This document shows positions 7,583 to 14,629 of a stretch of 64,000 nt of DNA, in pieces; position 1 is the stretch's first letter; every line of letters begins with the position of its first letter. Made by a program: the position numbers and the translations under genes. The notes below the pieces were generated by a model, which searched no databases, was not told the origin of the DNA, and worked only from the letters and a program-made list of their open reading frames with translations. The DNA comes from Nocardioides rubriscoriae (GTDB lineage Bacteria; Actinomycetota; Actinomycetes; Propionibacteriales; Nocardioidaceae): NCBI RefSeq assembly GCF_008087085.1, contig NZ_VIYJ01000001.1, positions 248,001 to 312,000 of the forward strand, given 5' to 3'.

Positions 7583-7618
7583 AGGTGGAGACCGGGGAGG
7601 GGGGACCCGGTCTCACCT
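7583..7618 (-). terminator. Hairpin between rsiG-like gene and whiG
   Basis: Arms AGGTGGAGACCGGG (7583-7596) and CCCGGTCTCACCT (7606-7618) pair with one bulge around a 9-nt G-rich loop. It could terminate or attenuate rsiG-like transcription before whiG, or act as a leader structure in the transcript from the promoter at 7649-7622. There is no U-tract. Confidence 0.5.
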
Positions 7619-7621
7619 GGA

Positions 7622-7649
7622 GCATCGGAGCGCCGCGGGGGCGACTTGA
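7622..7649 (-). promoter_or_regulatory. Candidate sigma-WhiG promoter for whiG itself
   Basis: Minus strand: TCAAGT at 7649-7644, with TCAA-N16 to TCCGATGC at 7629-7622. The spacing is identical to the cyclase and pilD sites. It begins 5 bases after the rsiG-like stop codon and points into whiG, so positive autoregulation is implied. Confidence 0.5.
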
Positions 7650-7653
7650 GGGC

Positions 7654-8157
7654 TCAGGCGAGGATCTCGAGCGCGCGGCTCGGGTCGGCGCGGTAGCGCA
7701 CGATGAGCTCGGCCGTGGCCTCGTCGATGCGGTCGTGCAGCGCGCGCCGGTACGACGTGAGCGTCAGCTCGGCGGCGCCGAGGCGCTCGAGCGCCTCGGC
7801 GGTGTCGGAGGCGTCGGTGGGGGTCACCCACACCCCGGCGAGGTCGGGCAGGTCGGGCAGGGGGTCGGCCGCCCGGACCCGGTGCAGGGCCTGGCGGACG
7901 TAGCCGGTGCCGGTGTCGCCCAGGACACGACCCAGCGCGTCGACGTCGATCGGGGAGTCACCGAGGTTGCCGGCCTTGAGCAGGTCGACCCGGGCGTGGA
8001 TCAGACGACGCCAGTAGGAGATGCGCTCCTCCTCGGTGCGCAGCCGCTCGCGGTACTCGCGCAGCTCGGCCAGGCTCACCGAGGCCAGGTGGGGCGAGGC
8101 CACCGCGTCCTTGATGGTGCGCCGCTGCCCGCTCAGGGGCAGGTCGTCGTCGGTCAC
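7654..8157 (-). CDS. rsiG: RsiG-like anti-sigma factor (predicted c-di-GMP-responsive)
   Basis: 167 aa from GTG 8157, just after a TAGAGT box (8170-8165), so probably leaderless. It is an all-helical soluble protein with two long helices. Helix 1 carries E43-x3-S47-x2-R50-x3-H54-x3-D58 (EERISYWRRLIHARVD). Streptomyces RsiG binds c-di-GMP through E-x3-S-x2-R-x3-Q-x3-D, so only Q is replaced, by His. Helix 2 has a weaker second copy, S135-x2-R138-x3-D142-x3-E146 (TSYRRALHDRIDE). Its position directly upstream of whiG matches the known partner pair. Inferred role: hold WhiG inactive when c-di-GMP is bound. Identity rests on motif and context, not on an alignment. Confidence 0.75.
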   Translation of the reverse strand: MTDDDLPLSGQRRTIKDAVASPHLASVSLAELREYRERLRTEEERISYWRRLIHARVDLLKAGNLGDSPIDVDALGRVLGDTGTGYVRQALHRVRAADPLPDLPDLAGVWVTPTDASDTAEALERLGAAELTLTSYRRALHDRIDEATAELIVRYRADPSRALEILA

Positions 8158-8246
8158 ATCGTCAACTCTAAGTGACCCGAGGGGCGGGTGGTGCCCGGTT
8201 GCCCGCATCCGTACGTCGCCACTTGACGACGACCTCGGCCGGCGAC

Positions 8247-8274
8247 TCAAGTGCCGCGCCGCCGCGGCCGATCC
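8247..8274 (+). promoter_or_regulatory. Candidate sigma-WhiG promoter for the cyclase gene
   Basis: TCAAGTG at 8247-8253; TCAA-N16 to GCCGATCC at 8267-8274. The seven bases TCAAGTG and the spacing are identical at the pilD site (9777). It is 31 bases before a leader ORF and 78 before the cyclase ATG. Confidence 0.58.
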
Positions 8275-8305
8275 TTGGGATGTCCCCTCCACCCGGGAGC
8301 CCCCC

Positions 8306-8356
8306 ATGAGTTCCACCGTCCCCGGGCCCGTCCTCCCCCTCGTGACGCCGTCATGA
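8306..8356 (+). CDS. 16-aa leader ORF overlapping the cyclase start (ATGA)
   Basis: MSSTVPGPVLPLVTPS, preceded by CCCGGGAG. Its TGA (8354-8356) overlaps the ATG of the GGDEF-EAL gene (8353-8355), and that gene lacks a convincing ribosome site of its own. Translational coupling is likely if the leader is translated. The same arrangement recurs before pilD. Confidence 0.4.
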   Translation: MSSTVPGPVLPLVTPS

Positions 8357-9723
8357 GATCACCGACGAAGCCCGACACCGCCGTCGCGGCGTGGCAGCCG
8401 ACCCGCACGCCCGCAGCACGCCGCGACCCCCTCACGGGGCTGGCGCGCCGTGAGGAGCTCGACGACCACGGGCCCGCCCTGCTGGCCCACGCCACGGCGC
8501 TGGGCCGCACCGCGGTGCTGATGGTGCTCGACCTCGACGGCTTCAAGGAGCTCAACGACGTCGCCGGCCACCACGTGGGCGACCACGTCCTGGCCGAGGT
8601 CGGCCGCCGGCTGCACGAGATCTCCGGCGACCACGACCTCGTGGTCCGGCTCGGCGGCGACGAGTTCGCGGTGCTGTGCACCCCGACCAAGGCCCCCACC
8701 GACACCGGACCGGCCCGCGCGCAGCGCGTCATCGACGCCCTCGCCGAGCCGCTGGAGGTCGACGACCTCACCGTCACCGTCGGGGTCTCGGTCGGGCTGG
8801 CCTCCTACGGCGTCGACGGCACCACCCTCGACGAGCTGCTGCGCGCCGCCGACCAGGCGATGTACGCCGCCAAGGAGGCCGGGTCGCGGCAGTGGCGGGC
8901 CAGCACGCAGCCAGGGCCCCACGAGGAGAGCCGCAACCGCCAGCTGGTCGAGGACCTCGAGGCCGGGCGCGCCGCCCAGCAGCTGCAGCTGCACTACCAG
9001 CCCCAGGTGTCGATGACCACGGGCGAGGTGGTCGGGTTCGAGGCGCTCGTCCGGTGGAACCACCCCGACCTCGGGCTGCTCCCGGCCCGCGAGTTCGTCC
9101 CGCTCGCCGAACGCACCGGCACCATGGGTCCGATCACCGACGCGGTGCTCGAGATGGCGCTGGGCGACATGGTCGCGCTCCAGGGCCACGTCCCCGGCGC
9201 GCGACTCGCGATCAACGTGACCCGGCGCCACATCCTGGCGCGGGGGCTCGTCGACGACCTGGCCGACGCGGCCCAGCGGCACGGCCTGGCCCCGCAGGAC
9301 ATCGTCCTGGAGATCTCCGAGCCGCTGACCATGCTCAGCTCGGAGGCCCACGACGTGTTCGCCTCGCTCAGCGAGGGCGGGTTCGCGGTGAGCATCCGCG
9401 GCTTCGGCACCGCCCGCTCGTCGCTGACAGCACTGTGGAACAACCCGTCGGTCCGCGAGGTCAAGGTGGACCCCTCGATCGTCGCGGTCCTCGACGACGA
9501 CAAGACCCGCCAGCTGGTCGGCGCCCTGGTCAGCGCGGCCCACAGCCTCGGCATCCGGGTGGTCGCGCAGGGCGTCGAGGACGCCGTGGCGGCCGCGGCG
9601 CTGGCCCGCCTGGGCTGCGACGTGCTGCAGGGCTACTGGGTGGGCGTGCCGTCGCGCCTGCCCGACCTGGGTGAGTGGTGCGCGTCCTGGCGGCCCCAGC
9701 AGGTCCTCGCCCTCCACGGCTGA
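8353..9723 (+). CDS. Diguanylate cyclase with degenerate EAL domain
   Basis: 456 aa, ATG 8353. The GGDEF domain (about 30-180) has an intact active site RLGGDEF (101-105) and the metal-site LDLDGFKELND. The RxxD inhibitory site is missing (GDHD just upstream), so product inhibition is unlikely. The EAL domain (about 200-445) keeps FEALVRW (230-232) and the Lys of VKVDPS. It has IRGFGTA (349-354) where active enzymes have DDFGTG, and VAQGVE (Gln406) where they have VAEGxE. Metal-binding residues are therefore gone and it probably cannot hydrolyse c-di-GMP. There is no sensory domain or membrane segment. It is divergent from the RsiG-like gene and under a WhiG-type promoter, so it probably makes the ligand read by RsiG. 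Confidence 0.9.
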   Translation: MRSPTKPDTAVAAWQPTRTPAARRDPLTGLARREELDDHGPALLAHATALGRTAVLMVLDLDGFKELNDVAGHHVGDHVLAEVGRRLHEISGDHDLVVRLGGDEFAVLCTPTKAPTDTGPARAQRVIDALAEPLEVDDLTVTVGVSVGLASYGVDGTTLDELLRAADQAMYAAKEAGSRQWRASTQPGPHEESRNRQLVEDLEAGRAAQQLQLHYQPQVSMTTGEVVGFEALVRWNHPDLGLLPAREFVPLAERTGTMGPITDAVLEMALGDMVALQGHVPGARLAINVTRRHILARGLVDDLADAAQRHGLAPQDIVLEISEPLTMLSSEAHDVFASLSEGGFAVSIRGFGTARSSLTALWNNPSVREVKVDPSIVAVLDDDKTRQLVGALVSAAHSLGIRVVAQGVEDAVAAAALARLGCDVLQGYWVGVPSRLPDLGEWCASWRPQQVLALHG

Positions 9724-9756
9724 CGGCACGACTGACGGCACGACTGACGGCACGAC
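9721..9756. repeat. Three perfect 12-bp tandem repeats after the cyclase stop
   Basis: TGACGGCACGAC occurs at 9721-9732, 9733-9744 and 9745-9756. The first unit supplies the cyclase stop codon, giving in-frame TGA three times. The array ends 20 bases before the pilD promoter candidate. Confidence 0.85.
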
Positions 9757-9776
9757 GTCTCGGCCGGCCGAAGTGG

Positions 9777-9804
9777 TCAAGTGACCCCCCTGCGGTCCCG
9801 ATGA
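9777..9804 (+). promoter_or_regulatory. Candidate sigma-WhiG promoter for pilD
   Basis: TCAAGTG at 9777-9783; TCAA-N16 to CCCGATGA at 9797-9804. Same -35 heptamer and spacer as at 8247. It is 40 bases before a leader ORF. Confidence 0.52.
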
Positions 9805-9844
9805 CTCAGGTGCAGCCCGTCACCACCGTCCCCCGGAGACCCTC

Positions 9845-9922
9845 ATGTCGCCTCGCCCGCCGGCCCCGTCCCTGGCCCGCTCGGTCGCGCCCCGCACCCC
9901 AGCGTCGGGGCCGCGGCGATGA
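9845..9922 (+). CDS. 25-aa leader ORF overlapping the pilD start (ATGA)
   Basis: The peptide begins MSPRPPAPSLARSVAPRT and ends ASGPRR; it is Pro/Arg/Ser-rich. A CCGGAGA ribosome site precedes it. Its TGA (9920-9922) overlaps the pilD ATG (9919-9921), and pilD has only a weak ribosome site. The layout matches the leader ORF before the cyclase. Confidence 0.4.
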   Translation: MSPRPPAPSLARSVAPRTPASGPRR

Positions 9923-10731
9923 GCACCTGGTCGCTGCTGCCCACGGTGTACGTCGTGGTGTCGGTCGGCATCCTGGGCCTGCTCATCGGCTCCTTCCTCA
10001 ACGTGGTGGTCCACCGCGTGCCCGCCGGGCTGTCGGTGGTCAACCCGCCGTCGGCCTGCCCCGGCTGCGAGCACGTCATCCGCGCCCGCGACAACGTCCC
10101 GGTCGTGTCCTGGCTGCTGCTGCGCGGGCGGTGCCGTGACTGCGCCCAGCCGATCCCCGTGCGCTACCCCCTGGTCGAGGCCGGCACCGGCGTGGCCTTC
10201 GCCCTGACGGCCTGGCGCCTGGGCGACGACCCCGTCGTCCTGCTCGCCTCGCTGGTCGTGGTCGGCGCCGGCATCGGCCTGGCGCTCATCGACCTCGAGC
10301 ACCAGCGGCTGCCCTTCGCGATCACCCGCGTGATGACCCTGCTGGTCGTGCTCGTCGTCGTCGCCGGGTCCGCGGCCGGCGTGTCCGACGTCGAGTGGTC
10401 GGCCGTCGCCGTCTCCGTCGCCAGCTGGACCGGTCTCTACGCCCTGCTGCACTACGGCTCCGGTGGCCGCGCCATGGGGTTCGGCGACGTCGCCCTGGCC
10501 CCGGTGCTCGGCCTGGTGCTCGGGCTCGTGGGCTGGCCGGCCAGCCTGGTCGGCCTGTTCGCGGGCTTCGTGCTGGGCGCCGTGGTCCTGGTCCCCCTGC
10601 GCGTGACCGGGCACCTGGGCCGCCGTGCGCCGGTCCCGCACGGGCCCTTCATGCTCGCGGGCGCCGTCCTCGGCCTCTTCGTGGGCGTCCCGCTGAGCCA
10701 GGCCTACCTGTCAACGATGGGCATCGCCTGA
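9919..10731 (+). CDS. pilD: Type IV prepilin peptidase / methyltransferase (A24)
   Basis: 270 aa, polytopic membrane protein of the usual full-length type. The N-terminal domain begins with a membrane helix and GSFLNVVVHRVP, followed by the two cysteine pairs of the cytoplasmic loop (Cys47-x2-Cys50 and Cys72-x2-Cys75) typical of bifunctional PilD enzymes. The catalytic aspartates are in ALIDLEHQ (Asp125) and GFGD (Asp190). It should cleave and N-methylate type IV pilin or pseudopilin precursors at the inner face of the membrane. No pilin or pilus assembly gene lies in the window. The neighbourhood (WhiG, RsiG, c-di-GMP enzymes) and its WhiG-type promoter suggest pilus control by this circuit. 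Confidence 0.92.
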   Translation: MSTWSLLPTVYVVVSVGILGLLIGSFLNVVVHRVPAGLSVVNPPSACPGCEHVIRARDNVPVVSWLLLRGRCRDCAQPIPVRYPLVEAGTGVAFALTAWRLGDDPVVLLASLVVVGAGIGLALIDLEHQRLPFAITRVMTLLVVLVVVAGSAAGVSDVEWSAVAVSVASWTGLYALLHYGSGGRAMGFGDVALAPVLGLVLGLVGWPASLVGLFAGFVLGAVVLVPLRVTGHLGRRAPVPHGPFMLAGAVLGLFVGVPLSQAYLSTMGIA

Positions 10732-10987
10732 CCGGTCGACGGTCCCCGCATGGCCCGAACTGACTAGGGCGTCAGGGCCGCGGGTGGGTTGTGCGCCGTC
10801 GACGGCGTACCAGATGATTCATGGACCGCATAGCGTCACACCAGTCACACGTCCACGGCCGGTCTAGATATGTGCCATTGTTTTACTCAAACAGTGGCGG
10901 GACCGGTCGAACCCCGCAAGGCTGGCGGTCGACCCGCTCCACTCCCACTCCTGCGCTCCCGTCGCACGCCCCTGACCTGGAGGTTCC
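10732..10987. other. Intergenic region before the receiver gene, with operator-like repeats
   Basis: 256 bp without a gene. It holds direct repeats GTCACAC at 10835-10841 and 10844-10850, and an unusually AT-rich stretch (10862-10893). An imperfect 10-bp inverted repeat GCCATTGTTT / AAACAGTGGC (10874-10883 and 10889-10898) is separated by 5 nt. A weak WhiG-like match, TCAA-N15-GTCGAACC, lies at 10887-10913. This is probably the promoter/operator of the receiver-PDE operon. Confidence 0.45.
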
Positions 10988-11422
10988 GTGCAGCCCTCGG
11001 TCCTCGTCATCGGCCATGACGCCGACCGGCTGCAGGCGACCTGCGACGCGCTGGCCCTGGGGCGGCTGACCAACCCGGTCGTGGCGTGCCGCGACGCCTC
11101 CGACGCGCGCGACTACGTCCTGGGCCGCCCGCCGTACGACGACCGCGACCAGCACCCGCTGCCGGCGGTCGTGGTGACCGACCTGCACCTAGGCGAGGGC
11201 AGCGGCCTCGACGTCCTGCGGCTGGTGCGCAGCCACCTGTCGCTGCGCCGCACCCCGGTGATCGTGGTGGCCGACGAGGCCGAGGACCACGAGATCACCG
11301 AGGTCCAGCACCTCGGCGCCGCCGCGTTCCTCGCCCAGCACCTGGCCGCCGACGTGCTGCTCGGGGTCATCCGCGACACCGGCGTCCCCTGGTCCGTCGG
11401 CCGCGTCGAGGCCGGCGCATGA
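10988..11422 (+). CDS. Stand-alone receiver-domain protein, degenerate
   Basis: 144 aa, GTG 10988 after a GGAGG ribosome site. A single CheY-like fold of the Rcp1/long-receiver kind. The phospho-acceptor is present in VVVTDLHLGEGSG (Asp65). The conserved Thr/Ser is Ala95 (IVVADEA) and the conserved Lys is missing (FLAQH, Gln117), so normal phosphorylation signalling is doubtful. There is no output domain. Its stop overlaps the start of the EAL gene (ATGA), so the two are co-translated and probably act together. Confidence 0.82.
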   Translation: MQPSVLVIGHDADRLQATCDALALGRLTNPVVACRDASDARDYVLGRPPYDDRDQHPLPAVVVTDLHLGEGSGLDVLRLVRSHLSLRRTPVIVVADEAEDHEITEVQHLGAAAFLAQHLAADVLLGVIRDTGVPWSVGRVEAGA

Positions 11423-12798
11423 CCGCGCCGCTGCCCGTGCCGGGCGACTCGGGCGACGTGTCCTCCGCCAAGGTCACCCTGGGCCTGGCCGAGCACGACG
11501 CCGACCTGCCCACCACCACCTCGCTCATCACCGCGATCGCCGAGATGCGCGGCGAGCTGTCCCTCGACCGCCAGGCGCTGGTGCTCCTCGCGGCCACCGT
11601 CTCCAACGCCGCCGAGATCGCCGACGTCCACGGGGCCCACGCCCTCGAGGTCGTCTCGGCGCAGGTGGCGCGCCGCACCCTGCAACACGACACGCTGCGG
11701 GTGCAGCTGCTGCGCGCCTCGCCCCTGGGGGGCTTCCTCGCCGCGGTCGTCGTCGACCGCGACCTGGCCCGCGCGCAGGTCGACGAGCTGCTCAGCGACG
11801 TACGCCGCCTGGTGGGCCTGACCGACGACCAGGTGTGGCCGGTCGTCACCGTCGGCGCCTGCGAGTGCGACGACGACGACATCGGCGCCGTGATCCGCGA
11901 CGTGCGCTCGTCGGTGGTCGCCGCCGGCCGCGAGTCGCCCGGCGCGACGCGCTGGCGCGCGGGCGTGTCGGCCCCCGGGGTCGTCGACGACCTGGGTCGT
12001 GCGCGCGACCTCGCCCTGGCCATCGAGTCGCACGCCGCCCACCCCGACCAGCTCCACCTGCACTACCAGCCGCTGCACGACCTGCGCAGCGGTCGCGTCG
12101 TCGGCGCCGAGGCCCTGCTGCGCTGGGACCACCCCGAGCGCGGCTCGATCTCGCCGATGCTCACCGTCGAGGCCGCCGAGCGCACCGGGCTGATCGTGCC
12201 CCTCGGGCGCCTGGTCCTCAGCCTGGCCCTGGGCCAGGTCGCCGAGTGGCGCGGCCGCCTCGACCCCGACTTCCGCATCCACGTCAACGTCTCGCCGCTC
12301 GAGCTGCGCGAGCCGTCGTACGTCGACGCCGTCGAGGCCGCGCTGATCCGCGCCGGCGTCGCCCCCTCGCAGCTGGTCCTCGAGGTCATCGAGACCGCCC
12401 TGCTCGCCGACGAGCCGTCGGTCTACACCACCCTCTTCGCGCTGCGCGACCTCGGCGTCGGCCTCAGCATCGACGACTTCGGCACCGGCTACTCCTCGAT
12501 CGCCCACCTGCACCGCCTGCCGATCGACACCGTCAAGGTCGACCGCTCCCTGATCTCGGGCGTCGCCGACGAGTCGAGCGACTTCATGCTCACCCGTGCC
12601 GTGCTCGGCCTGGTCGCCACGCTCGGCGTGATGGTCGTGGCCGAGGGCATCGAGACCGCTCTCGAGGCCGCCCACCTGCGCTCGATGGGCTGCCATTTCG
12701 GCCAGGGCTACCACCTCGGCCGTCCCGTGCCGCCGGCGCAGTTCCTGCCGGCCCCGCCGAGTCGGGCCCGCAGCGTCTCGTCGACCGCGACCGCCTGA
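11419..12798 (+). CDS. c-di-GMP phosphodiesterase with degenerate GGDEF domain
   Basis: 459 aa, ATG 11419. The N-terminal about 190 residues are GGDEF-like but the signature is destroyed (ASPLGGFLAAVV in place of RLGGDEFAVL). The C-terminal EAL domain has all the active-site motifs: AEALLRW (Glu231), HVNVSP, LEVIET, SIDDFGTGYSS (Asp352-Asp353), VKVDRS, VAEGIE (Glu409) and QGYHLGRP. It should hydrolyse c-di-GMP. It is the mirror image of the cyclase at 8353 (live GGDEF, dead EAL). It shares an operon with the receiver protein. There is no membrane segment. Confidence 0.92.
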   Translation: MTAPLPVPGDSGDVSSAKVTLGLAEHDADLPTTTSLITAIAEMRGELSLDRQALVLLAATVSNAAEIADVHGAHALEVVSAQVARRTLQHDTLRVQLLRASPLGGFLAAVVVDRDLARAQVDELLSDVRRLVGLTDDQVWPVVTVGACECDDDDIGAVIRDVRSSVVAAGRESPGATRWRAGVSAPGVVDDLGRARDLALAIESHAAHPDQLHLHYQPLHDLRSGRVVGAEALLRWDHPERGSISPMLTVEAAERTGLIVPLGRLVLSLALGQVAEWRGRLDPDFRIHVNVSPLELREPSYVDAVEAALIRAGVAPSQLVLEVIETALLADEPSVYTTLFALRDLGVGLSIDDFGTGYSSIAHLHRLPIDTVKVDRSLISGVADESSDFMLTRAVLGLVATLGVMVVAEGIETALEAAHLRSMGCHFGQGYHLGRPVPPAQFLPAPPSRARSVSSTATA

Positions 12799-12828
12799 GG
12801 CTCCGACGGTCCTGGACGGACTGGCGTC

Positions 12829-13356
12829 CTACGTGGTCGCCGGCTCCGGCTCGTCGCCGGCCTCGAGCCAGCCGCGGAAGGCCTCGAGGTTGTGGGTCGG
12901 CTCGCCGCGCAGCTTGCGCCACTCCCACTCCTTGCGGATCGAGGAGGCGAAGCCGAGCTCGAGCAGCGGGTTGAAGGACTCGTCGGCGGTGGCGAGCACC
13001 GCCCCGAGGATGCGGTCGAGCTCGTCGGGCGTCACCACGGCCAGCGGCAGCCGGGCGTCGAGGTAGATGTCTCCGAGCCGGTCGATGGCGAAGGAGACGG
13101 CGTAGGTGCGCAGGTTCTTCTGCAGCAGCCAGCGGTAGACCCCCTCGTGGTTCTCGTCGGGCGAGCGGCACACGAAGGCGTGGATCGCGACGTAGTGCGG
13201 GCCGACGTCGAGGCGGACGGCGGTCTGCAGCTTCTTCTCGCCGGGCAGTGCGAACCCGAACACGCCGGCGTCGGGGCCCGCGGGCTCCTCGACCTCGATC
13301 TCGTTGGCGGCGAGGTAGTCACGGACGACGGCGACGACGGCAGGGTCAGCGGGCAT
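12829..13356 (-). CDS. YbjN-domain protein
   Basis: 175 aa, ATG 13356. It has the alpha/beta YbjN/type III chaperone-like fold signature: [64 protein letters not shown]. Such proteins are cytoplasmic and of unsettled function (stress or protein-interaction roles have been proposed). It overlaps the end of mshA by 11 bp on the same strand; a YbjN gene directly after mshA is a common actinobacterial arrangement. Confidence 0.85.
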   Translation of the reverse strand: MPADPAVVAVVRDYLAANEIEVEEPAGPDAGVFGFALPGEKKLQTAVRLDVGPHYVAIHAFVCRSPDENHEGVYRWLLQKNLRTYAVSFAIDRLGDIYLDARLPLAVVTPDELDRILGAVLATADESFNPLLELGFASSIRKEWEWRKLRGEPTHNLEAFRGWLEAGDEPEPATT

Positions 13357-14611
13357 CCTGCGATGCTCGCATGAGGGTGCGGGCCCGGCGGTACACCCCG
13401 AGCGTCTGGTCGGCGGTCGCGTCCCACGAGAACTCCTGCGCCTGCAGCAGGGCCCCGGCGGCCAGCCGAGCCCGTTCGGCGTCGTCGCAGGCCGCCCGCC
13501 GCAGCGCGGTGGCCCAGTCGGCGGGCTCGTGGCCGGGCACGAGGAGCCCGCTGCGGCCGTCGCGCACGACGGTCGTCAGACCGCCGACGGCGGCCGCGAC
13601 GACGGGGGTGCCACAGGCCTGGGCCTCGACGGCGACCAGGCCGAACGACTCGTTGTAGGACGGGACGGCGACCACCGTCGCCGCGGCGTACCAGCGGGCG
13701 AGCTCGGCCTGGGTCACCGGCGGCACGAACCGGACGACGTCGGCGATGCCGAGCTCGGCGGCCAGGGCCGCCAGCGCGGAGGGCCGGTCGAGCCCGCTGC
13801 CCGAGGGGCCGCCGACGACCGGCACGAGCAGGCGTGAGCGCAGGGCGGGGTCGCGCTCGAGCATCACGGCGACCGCGCGCAGCAGCACGTCGGGCGCCTT
13901 GAGCGGCTGGATCCGGCCGGCGAACATCAGCACGACCGCGTCGCGGGGCAGCCCGAGCGCGTCGCGCGCCGTGCCAACGTCAGTGGGCCGGAAGACCCCG
14001 AGGTCGACCCCCGGGTGGACGACCTCGACCCGACCGGGGTCGGCGTCGTACAGGTTGATGAGCTGCTTGGCCTCGAGGTCGGTGTTGGCGACCAGCACGT
14101 CGGCGGCCTCGACGACCTGCTCCTCGCCGATGACCCGCGCGGCGGGCTCGGGGATGTCGCCGTCGGCGAGCGCGTCGTTCTTGACCTTCGCCATGGTGTG
14201 CATGCTGTGGACCAGCGGCACGCCCCAGCGGTCGCGGGCCAGCGCCCCGACCTGGCCCGACAACCAGTAGTGGGAGTGGACGGCGTCGTAGTGGCCGACC
14301 GGCTGCGCCGCCTCGGTGCGCAGCACCTCGCGGGCAAAGACGCAGAGCTGGCCGGGCAGCTCGTGCTTGGTGAGCCCCTCGAAGGGGCCCGCGGTGATGT
14401 GACGGACCGACACCCCGTCGACGAGGGGCACGACGGGGTCCAGGCGCGAGCTGGTGGCGCGGGTGAACACGTCGACCTCGACACCGCGGGCGGCCAGGCG
14501 GCGTGCGAGCTCGACGACGTAGACGTTCATGCCGCCGGCATCGCCGGTGCCGGGCTGGTCGAGCGGGGAGGTGTGCAGGCTGATCATCGCAAGCCGCCTC
14601 AGTTCACCCAT
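13346..14611 (-). CDS. mshA: D-inositol-3-phosphate glycosyltransferase (mycothiol synthesis)
   Basis: 421 aa GT4-family enzyme. It transfers GlcNAc from UDP-GlcNAc to 1-D-myo-inositol-3-phosphate, the first committed step of mycothiol synthesis. Diagnostic MshA motifs are [20 protein letters not shown] near the N-terminus, [36 protein letters not shown] and [20 protein letters not shown]. The start is ATG 14611; a shorter start at 14587 (MISLHTS) has a better-placed GAGG, but the RRLAMISLH stretch is family-conserved. It is followed by ybjN (overlap) and preceded by a small membrane-protein gene 18 bp away. Confidence 0.95.
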   Translation of the reverse strand: MGELRRLAMISLHTSPLDQPGTGDAGGMNVYVVELARRLAARGVEVDVFTRATSSRLDPVVPLVDGVSVRHITAGPFEGLTKHELPGQLCVFAREVLRTEAAQPVGHYDAVHSHYWLSGQVGALARDRWGVPLVHSMHTMAKVKNDALADGDIPEPAARVIGEEQVVEAADVLVANTDLEAKQLINLYDADPGRVEVVHPGVDLGVFRPTDVGTARDALGLPRDAVVLMFAGRIQPLKAPDVLLRAVAVMLERDPALRSRLLVPVVGGPSGSGLDRPSALAALAAELGIADVVRFVPPVTQAELARWYAAATVVAVPSYNESFGLVAVEAQACGTPVVAAAVGGLTTVVRDGRSGLLVPGHEPADWATALRRAACDDAERARLAAGALLQAQEFSWDATADQTLGVYRRARTLMRASQDAR

Positions 14612-14629
14612 GAACGACGCAACCACGCG

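Noticed and set aside
8199..8226. A WhiG-type promoter for the rsiG-like gene (TCAAGTGG on the minus strand at 8226-8219)
   Set aside because: The expected -10 at N16 reads GCGGGCAA, without the CCGAT core. A TAGAGT leaderless promoter just before the GTG explains expression better.
10887..10913. TCAA-N15-GTCGAACC as a WhiG promoter for the receiver/PDE operon
   Set aside because: The central T of CGAT is lost and the spacer is 15; kept only as a weak note in the intergenic feature.
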